From: Candidatus Pollutiaquabacter sp.
Lineage (GTDB): Bacteria > Bacteroidota > Bacteroidia > AKYH767-A > 2013-40CM-41-45
Direction: 5' to 3'
Length of the DNA: 11,250 nt
Assembly: GCA_903854075.1 (NCBI GenBank)
Contig: CAINVI010000361.1
Span: 1 to 11,250 of the forward strand
A model generated the notes under the pieces. That model was not told where the DNA came from. It saw nothing but the letters and a program-made list of their open reading frames with translations, and ran no database searches. Every line of letters starts with the position of its first letter. Positions within the stretch are counted from its first letter, which is position 1. Both the position numbers and the translations under genes were made by a program. Below, piece by piece: positions 6,320-11,250 of this stretch.

Positions 6320-7951
6320 ATGTCTGACTTAGCTTTCAATATCAACGAAGACCAAATGCGTCAATTGGTCGATAAATTGCGCGCCAAATTGAATACTGTC
6401 CGCGAAGGCGGTGGTAAGAAGAACGCAGAAAAACAAAAAAGCCAGGGAAAGCTGTTGGCACGAGAACGCATTGACTATCTCATCGACGACGGAAAACCAT
6501 TTCTTGAAATTGGTGCATTGGCTGCAGACGGTATGTACGAAGAATACGGCGGCTGTCCATCTGCCGGTGTTGTGTGTGGAATCGGATTTGTGGCCGGTAA
6601 GCAATGTATGATCGTGGCAAACGATGCAACCGTGAAGGCCGGCGCCTGGTTTCCGATGACCGGAAAGAAAAATCTCCGAGCACAGGAAATCGCTATGGAA
6701 AACCGACTACCAATTATTTATCTGGTAGACAGTGCAGGCGTTTTTCTTCCCATGCAGGATGAAATCTTTCCGGACAAAGAACACTTCGGTAGAATTTTCC
6801 GGAATAATGCCATTATGTCTTCGATGGGAATCATTCAGGTGGCGGCCATTATGGGAAGTTGTGTTGCCGGCGGTGCTTATTTACCGATTATGAGCGATGA
6901 AGCTCTTATCGTTGATAAAACCGGATCGATCTTTTTAGCCGGCTCCTACCTTGTCAAGGCTGCTATTGGAGAAGATATCGATAATGAAACCCTTGGAGGC
7001 GCCACAACACAGTGTGAAATCTCCGGTGTTACCGACAATAAATTCCCGGACGATAAATCTGCACTGGATTATATCAAAGGGATATTTAAAAAGATTGGAG
7101 CGTTTGAGCAGGCCGGATTTGATCGTAGCAAGCCTTCCAATCCTGCAAAAGATCCCAAAGAACTCTACGGAATCGTTCCTACCGACCCCACAAAACAGTA
7201 CGATATGCGGGAAGTTATTGCGCGTTTGGTCGATGATTCTGACTTCCAGGAGTACAAAGAGAAATTTGGTCAGAGTATACTGTGCGGCCTGGCACGGATC
7301 GACGGCTGGTCCGTCGGGATCGTAGCGAATCAGCGGAAAGTGGTAAAGAGCAAGAAGGGTGAAATGCAATTTGGCGGTGTCATTTTCTCCGACTCCGCCG
7401 ATAAGGCTGCCCGTTTTATCATGAACTGCAACCAGCGGCGCATTCCTCTGGTATTTCTACAGGATGTAACCGGCTTTATGGTTGGTTCCAGAAGTGAACA
7501 AGGTGGCATTATCAAGGACGGCGCCAAGTTGGTGAACGCCATGAGTAACTCCGTAGTTCCAAAATTCACCGTGATCATCGGTAACAGTTTTGGTGCAGGC
7601 AATTATGCGATGTGTGGAAAAGCCTATGATCCACGGCTGATTGTCGCCTGGCCAACGGCGCAGATTGCCGTTATGGGAGGCGCGCAAGCCGCTAAGACAT
7701 TATTACAAATTCAGGTGAGCGCCATGAAAGCGAAAGGAAAAGAAATTAGCAAGGCAGAAGAAGATGAATTGCTGAAAAAAATAACCGACCGCTACAACAC
7801 GCAGATGTCTCCGTACTATGCAGCATCCCGACTTTGGGTAGATGCCATCATCGATCCGATGGATACCAGAAAATGGCTCGCCGAAGGCATAGCCGCCGCT
7901 AACCACGCGCCGATCACGCGTGCATTTAACGTAGGCGTACTTCAGACGTGA
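6320..7951 (+). CDS. Acyl-CoA carboxylase carboxyltransferase (beta) subunit, methylcrotonyl-CoA carboxylase type
   Basis: A 543-residue biotin-dependent carboxyltransferase with N- and C-terminal crotonase-fold halves. It moves CO2 from carboxybiotin to an acyl-CoA. The N-half holds DSAGVFLPMQDEIFPDKEHF (residues 137-156) and MGSCVAGGAY (178-187, oxyanion-hole glycines). The C-half holds GNSFGAGNYAMCGKAYDPR (421-439) and PTAQIAVMGG (445-454). The FPDKEHFGRIF stretch followed by IMSSMG and MGSCVAGGAY resembles the 3-methylcrotonyl-CoA carboxylase beta subunit of leucine breakdown more than propionyl-CoA carboxylase beta. Geranyl-CoA carboxylase and other acyl-CoA carboxylases remain possible. 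Length fits the family. No biotin carboxylase or biotin carrier gene lies in the window, so its partner must be elsewhere. It stands 51 bp after the DUF486 gene, and I see no clear promoter or strong ribosome-binding site. Confidence 0.93.
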   Translation: MSDLAFNINEDQMRQLVDKLRAKLNTVREGGGKKNAEKQKSQGKLLARERIDYLIDDGKPFLEIGALAADGMYEEYGGCPSAGVVCGIGFVAGKQCMIVANDATVKAGAWFPMTGKKNLRAQEIAMENRLPIIYLVDSAGVFLPMQDEIFPDKEHFGRIFRNNAIMSSMGIIQVAAIMGSCVAGGAYLPIMSDEALIVDKTGSIFLAGSYLVKAAIGEDIDNETLGGATTQCEISGVTDNKFPDDKSALDYIKGIFKKIGAFEQAGFDRSKPSNPAKDPKELYGIVPTDPTKQYDMREVIARLVDDSDFQEYKEKFGQSILCGLARIDGWSVGIVANQRKVVKSKKGEMQFGGVIFSDSADKAARFIMNCNQRRIPLVFLQDVTGFMVGSRSEQGGIIKDGAKLVNAMSNSVVPKFTVIIGNSFGAGNYAMCGKAYDPRLIVAWPTAQIAVMGGAQAAKTLLQIQVSAMKAKGKEISKAEEDELLKKITDRYNTQMSPYYAASRLWVDAIIDPMDTRKWLAEGIAAANHAPITRAFNVGVLQT

Positions 7952-7977
7952 TAGCTGGCCAGAACATACAAACATTA

Positions 7978-7991
7978 TAACAAATTTGTTA
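7978..7991. repeat. 14-bp perfect palindrome upstream of the pyrophosphohydrolase gene
   Basis: The sequence TAACAAATTTGTTA equals its own reverse complement. It ends 21 bp before the ATG at 8013, in the 61-bp gap after the carboxyltransferase gene. The position would suit an operator for a dimeric regulator. A palindrome this long can also arise by chance about once in an AT-rich window of this size, so function is unproven. Confidence 0.4.
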
Positions 7992-8012
7992 GCAACCACA
8001 CACTCCCTCACT

Positions 8013-8411
8013 ATGACATTCCGTGCAAAAATTGATATGGTCAAGGAATTCCATGATGTCTTCCGATTAAATTATCACACAGCGCCTACTGCCGAGCTGG
8101 ATGATCGGATTATTGAACTACGACATCGCTTGATGCAGGAAGAAAATGACGAGTATCTAGATGCGTGTCGCCAAAAAGACTTGACGCTGATTGCTGATGC
8201 GCTGGGAGATAAATTGTATATCCTGCTTGGAACCATTATTGCACACGGACTGCAGCACAAAATCGAAGAGGTCTTCGAGGAGATTCATCGCAGCAACATG
8301 AGTAAACTCGATGACAATGGTCAGCCGATAGTTCGGGAAGACGGTAAAATCCTCAAAAGCAGTAATTATTTCCTTCCCGACATTCGATCCATACTCGAAA
8401 AGTCGATGTAA
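8013..8411 (+). CDS. All-alpha NTP pyrophosphohydrolase (MazG/PRA-PH-like)
   Basis: A 132-residue, helix-rich protein. The core has an acidic helix with EENDEY (residues 43-48), then DALGDKLYILLG (62-73), which together give the metal-binding E-x-x-E and D-x-x-x-D pattern of MazG, dUTPase-2 and phosphoribosyl-ATP pyrophosphohydrolase folds. A conserved tail follows: HRSNMSKLDDNG (92-103) and REDGKILKSSNYFLPD (108-123). This HRSNMSK plus proline-tyrosine tail is typical of a phosphoribosyl-ATP-pyrophosphohydrolase-like group also seen in phages, not of HisE itself. The likely activity is hydrolysis of an unknown nucleoside triphosphate (house-cleaning), but the substrate is inferred. The ATG at 8013 is preferred over the upstream TTG at 7986, because the TTG falls inside the palindrome and the extra residues look non-conserved. 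It is 61 bp after the carboxyltransferase gene. Confidence 0.85.
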   Translation: MTFRAKIDMVKEFHDVFRLNYHTAPTAELDDRIIELRHRLMQEENDEYLDACRQKDLTLIADALGDKLYILLGTIIAHGLQHKIEEVFEEIHRSNMSKLDDNGQPIVREDGKILKSSNYFLPDIRSILEKSM

Positions 8412-8438
8412 TTTATGGTGCAATTAGCACTGATTACA

Positions 8439-8454
8439 AGCAACATTGGTTGCT
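8439..8454. other. Small hairpin after the pyrophosphohydrolase gene
   Basis: AGCAAC (8439-8444) pairs with GTTGCT (8449-8454) around a 4-base ATTG loop. It lies 27 bp past the stop of the pyrophosphohydrolase gene. No T run follows, only AAAACAATCC, so it is not a standard rho-independent terminator. It could mark the 3' end or be chance. The rest of the gap from 8412 to 8601 shows no gene or clear promoter. Confidence 0.25.
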
Positions 8455-8601
8455 AAAACAATCCATTTAGCCCATTTTAAGCGTTTCCTGCACATGGAAC
8501 TGAATTCCGGATGTGTAAGGTCGGTACTTCTTTTTGCGGAACCTTGGTGTAGTTCTTTAGTAGAATACACCTAGAAACACTTGTTTCAGCAAAAGGAAAA
8601 C

Positions 8602-9345
8602 ATGAAAAACAGGATCCGCCTTCAACAAAGTCAGCGTCAAAAGAACACGTTCCGTTATTCCATCGCTGCATTATCCATCGTCGGTATCATCGGCGGTTTG
8701 GGTAGCTTCACGCTGCTAAACATTGGCACCCAAGAATCGGCAAAAGCAGCTACAACTACTGCGCAAACCAGTAATGTGATTTCAACACGGTTGAGCTCCT
8801 TCACGGCAAAAGCAACTGGCACTCATGTACTCTTGAGCTGGACTGCCAGCCATGAATCTCTCAACGAATTCTACACGATTGAGCGTTCACTTGATAATCT
8901 GGAATGGGAAGTCATCGGTCGAGAAGCAGCGGCTCCTGGAAACGAAATCGAGAATAGCTACTCGTTCATGGATCGTGATGTTGCCGGTGATCGTGCCTAC
9001 TATCGCATCTCTTACACGCGCTTTGACGGACAACGTGAATATGCTCAACAATTAGATGTAAAACATGAGAATGCCATGGAAGCGCTTAATGCCGAACAAC
9101 TATGGGTGGACAATAGTATTTTCACGGATGGATTCACGATCAAGTTCGAATCAGCAGAGGAAAGTTCCGGAGAGTTGAAATTATTTGATGTAACAGGTCG
9201 GATTGTCGACAGCAAGCACTTTGCATTGACCAAAGGAAAACAGGTATTGAAGTATGAAAAACCTACACTAAAAAGCGGACTGCATATGGCTGTTTTTCAG
9301 GTAGACGGAGATAAATCCTATTCAGCGCGGCTGGTGAAAATCTGA
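8602..9345 (+). CDS. Small secreted protein with FN3-like module and probable T9SS type A sorting domain
   Basis: A 247-residue protein of unknown role. A strongly basic N-terminus (1-18) is followed by a hydrophobic stretch at about 19-42, either a signal peptide or an anchor, with AKA before residue 50 as a possible processing site. Residues 64-153 form the module often found in Bacteroidota surface proteins: LSSFTAKATG, LLSWTASHE, FYTIERSLD, then SYSFMDRD and AYYRISYTRFDG. Residues 165-247 resemble the Por/T9SS C-terminal sorting domain: GELKLFDVTGRIV (190-202), a turn, then LKSGLHMAVFQVDG and a final RLVKI. The ATG at 8602 is chosen over the TTG at 8581, because AAAAGGA lies just upstream at a normal distance. 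It seems to be a one-gene unit ending in a clear terminator. Fold and export route are well supported; function is not known. Confidence 0.85.
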   Translation: MKNRIRLQQSQRQKNTFRYSIAALSIVGIIGGLGSFTLLNIGTQESAKAATTTAQTSNVISTRLSSFTAKATGTHVLLSWTASHESLNEFYTIERSLDNLEWEVIGREAAAPGNEIENSYSFMDRDVAGDRAYYRISYTRFDGQREYAQQLDVKHENAMEALNAEQLWVDNSIFTDGFTIKFESAEESSGELKLFDVTGRIVDSKHFALTKGKQVLKYEKPTLKSGLHMAVFQVDGDKSYSARLVKI

Positions 9346-9363
9346 CAGGCAGACACAGTCTAG

Positions 9364-9392
9364 AAAAGCACGGAAGTTATCCGTGCTTTTTT
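9364..9392 (+). terminator. Rho-independent terminator
   Basis: AAAAGCACGGA (9364-9374) pairs perfectly with TCCGTGCTTTT (9380-9390) around the 5-base loop AGTTA. Six T residues run from 9387 to 9392. It starts 18 bp after the stop of the secreted-protein gene and separates that unit from thrS. The flanking A run also allows weak use on the minus strand. Confidence 0.9.
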
Positions 9393-9484
9393 GTTAGTAA
9401 GCGATGATGGAAATGGGTGGGATAAACGGCAGGAAAACCGTACTTTTAGGCGTCTTTTCACTACGATAACGAAGGGAATTCGCT
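9393..9484 (+). promoter_or_regulatory. thrS leader with possible -7 element
   Basis: This short region between the terminator and thrS must contain the thrS promoter or leader. TACTTTTA at 9441-9448 matches the Bacteroidota -7 consensus TAnnTTTG at all but the last base. No good -33 element is visible at the right distance. The region is too short for a T-box, and I see no thrS-operator-like tRNA mimic. Confidence 0.3.
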
Positions 9485-11250
9485 ATGTCAACCACCATTA
9501 AAATCACCTTCCCCGACCAAAACGTCCGGGAGTACCCGGCCGGCACTTCTGCCCTGGAAATTGCCAAAAGCATTTCTGAAGGACTTGCCCGAAATGTTTT
9601 GGCAGCTAAAGTTAATAACGAAACGTGGGACGCCTCCCGCCCCATTCTTACCGATGCTTCCCTTCAGTTGCTGACATGGGACGATCGTGATGGAAAGTCA
9701 ACTATGTGGCACTCCTCTGCTCACCTGATGGCTGAAGCGCTGGAACAATTTTATCCGGGGGTGAAATTCGGAATAGGTCCTCCCATTGATAATGGTTTTT
9801 ACTACGATGTAGACCTCGGCGAGCATACTATTTCCAACGAAGACTTCAAGAAAATTGAAGACAAGATGCTGGAACTGGCCAAGCGTTCGAACAAATACAT
9901 TCGTAAGGAAGTATCTAAAACGGATGCAATCGCCTACTTCACCGAAAAGAACGATCCGTATAAATTAGATTTGTTGAAAGACCTTCAAGACGGTCAAATT
10001 ACATTCTACGAACAAGGAGACTTTACTGATTTATGCCGTGGCCCGCATATTCCGGATACCGGATTTATCAAGGCCGCAAAACTGACTAACATATCCGGAG
10101 CGTACTGGCGAGGTGATGAAAAGAACAAACAGCTGACCCGGATTTATGGGATCACCTTCCCGAAGAAAAGTCAGCTGGAGGAATACCTGCTGATGGTTGA
10201 AGAAGCCAAGAAACGCGACCACCGAAAGATCGGCAAGGAAATGGAAATCTTCACCTTCGACGATGATGTCGGTCCTGGAATGCCGCTATGGTTACCGAAT
10301 GGCGGCGTATTGATCGAACAATTGGAAGGATTAGCGAAGCGAACCGAGCAAAAAGCCGGCTATCACCGTGTTCGCACGCCGCACATCGCTAAAGAGTCAA
10401 TGTACCTGACTAGTGGCCACTTGCCGTACTATCAAGACAGCATGTTCCCTCCTATGGAGATGGACGGTGAGAAATATTATCTGAAGGCGATGAATTGTCC
10501 GCATCACCACAAGATTTTCAAGGAGCTGAATCCATCCTACAAGGATCTGCCTATTCGCCTTGCTGAATATGGTACTTGTTACCGCTACGAGCAGTCGGGC
10601 GAGCTGTTTGGACTAATGCGGGTTCGTTCGTTACAGATGAACGATGCTCACATTTATTGCACTAAGGAGCAATTCGCTGACGAGTTTCGTGCGGTAAATG
10701 AGATGTACCTGAAGTACTTCAGGATTTTCGGCATTCAGAAATACGTAATGCGCTTCTCCACCCACGAACCGAAGAAGTTGGGCGTGAAATACGTCGACAA
10801 TCCCGAGCTCTGGAAGCAAACTGAGGATATGGTTCGGCAGGTGTTGATCGATTCTAAAATTCCTTACATCGAAGTACCGGACGAAGGAGCTTTTTATGGT
10901 CCGAAAATCGACGTTCAGGTCTGGAGTGCTATTGGTCGTGAATTCACGCTGGCGACGAACCAAGTGGACTTTGCCGTACCGGCACGTTTCGGGCTGACTT
11001 ACCGGAATTCTCAGAATCAATTTGAGACACCAATTTGTATTCACCGTGCACCGCTGGGCACCCACGAGCGGTTCATTGGATTCCTGATTGAGCATTTTGC
11101 CGGAAATTTCCCTATTTGGCTGGCTCCCAGACAAGTATCTATCCTTCCGATTTCGGACAAATACCTCGATTACGCCAAAAAACTTTTAGAATTGCTGAGA
11201 AATTCCGATATTCGCGGCCACGTTGACGACCGGGATGAAAAAATCGGCAG
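9485..11250 (+). CDS. thrS: Threonyl-tRNA synthetase (3' end cut off)
   Basis: The frame is open from the ATG at 9485 to the window edge, giving 588 codons; a full enzyme is usually about 640, so the last part of the anticodon-binding domain is missing. It attaches threonine to tRNA-Thr. Domains in order are TGS (about 1-63), the SAD editing domain with HSSAH (76-80) and CRGPH (184-188), the class II catalytic core (about 250-540), and the start of the anticodon domain from about 545. Zinc ligands are all present: Cys338 (MNCPHH), His389 (NDAHIYC) and His520 (CIHRAPLG). The motif 2 arginine is in YRYEQSGE (Arg367) and the motif 3 arginine in GTHERF (Arg529). The active-site stretch RVRSLQMNDAH differs from RVRGFTQDDAH of E. 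coli. AAGGGA at 9472-9477 gives a good ribosome-binding site 7 bases before the ATG. Confidence 0.96.
   Translation, partial: MSTTIKITFPDQNVREYPAGTSALEIAKSISEGLARNVLAAKVNNETWDASRPILTDASLQLLTWDDRDGKSTMWHSSAHLMAEALEQFYPGVKFGIGPPIDNGFYYDVDLGEHTISNEDFKKIEDKMLELAKRSNKYIRKEVSKTDAIAYFTEKNDPYKLDLLKDLQDGQITFYEQGDFTDLCRGPHIPDTGFIKAAKLTNISGAYWRGDEKNKQLTRIYGITFPKKSQLEEYLLMVEEAKKRDHRKIGKEMEIFTFDDDVGPGMPLWLPNGGVLIEQLEGLAKRTEQKAGYHRVRTPHIAKESMYLTSGHLPYYQDSMFPPMEMDGEKYYLKAMNCPHHHKIFKELNPSYKDLPIRLAEYGTCYRYEQSGELFGLMRVRSLQMNDAHIYCTKEQFADEFRAVNEMYLKYFRIFGIQKYVMRFSTHEPKKLGVKYVDNPELWKQTEDMVRQVLIDSKIPYIEVPDEGAFYGPKIDVQVWSAIGREFTLATNQVDFAVPARFGLTYRNSQNQFETPICIHRAPLGTHERFIGFLIEHFAGNFPIWLAPRQVSILPISDKYLDYAKKLLELLRNSDIRGHVDDRDEKIG

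Noticed and set aside
6935..7369. Open antisense frame of 144 codons opposite the carboxyltransferase gene
   Set aside because: The plus-strand gene is unmistakable and continuous here; the antisense product shows no family signature.
7986..8012. TTG start for the pyrophosphohydrolase gene, adding nine residues
   Set aside because: The TTG sits within the palindrome and the added residues are not like the family; ATG at 8013 starts directly before the conserved helix.
10631..11134. Open antisense frame of 167 codons opposite thrS
   Set aside because: It lies entirely opposite the strongly conserved catalytic domain of thrS, has no recognisable domain and no own leader. It is a shadow of codon use.

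Overview
The window reads as a piece of a Bacteroidota chromosome, probably an environmental member, with base composition in the mid-40s % G+C by eye. Three things point there: a small secreted protein whose C-terminus resembles the type IX secretion (Por) sorting domain, preceded by the fibronectin-III-like module common in that phylum; a DUF2723 membrane protein; and aroQ next to a xerD-type recombinase gene, a neighbourhood I recall from Bacteroidota. Most starts lack a strong Shine-Dalgarno sequence, which also fits. I see no mobile element, CRISPR array, tRNA or rRNA.

Layout. (1) Bases 1-3567, plus strand: the 3' part of a YggS-type PLP-binding protein gene, an EamA transporter gene joined to it by an ATGA stop/start overlap, then a DUF2723 multi-pass membrane protein 16 bp further on. 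(2) aroQ lies on the minus strand, converging on the DUF2723 gene with a 7-bp gap; its likely terminator is nested in that gene's 3' end. (3) Divergent from aroQ, a complete XerD-like recombinase gene appears to start at a CTG codon at 4136. A secreted GH16-like protein gene follows after 7 bp, and a DUF486 membrane protein gene overlaps it by ATGA. (4) A methylcrotonyl-CoA-carboxylase-type carboxyltransferase gene and a small all-alpha NTP-pyrophosphohydrolase-like gene follow on the same strand. (5) The T9SS-type secreted protein gene ends in a clear rho-independent terminator. (6) thrS begins at 9485 and runs off the right edge with about 588 codons present.

The genes are mostly housekeeping (PLP homeostasis, shikimate pathway, chromosome dimer resolution, acyl-CoA carboxylation, threonyl-tRNA synthesis) mixed with envelope and secreted proteins. 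I find no convincing new multi-gene system. The points most worth a second look are the non-canonical xerD start, an unusual motif in the ThrRS active site, the GH16-like protein and DUF486 gene placed behind xerD, and a 14-bp perfect palindrome before the pyrophosphohydrolase gene.
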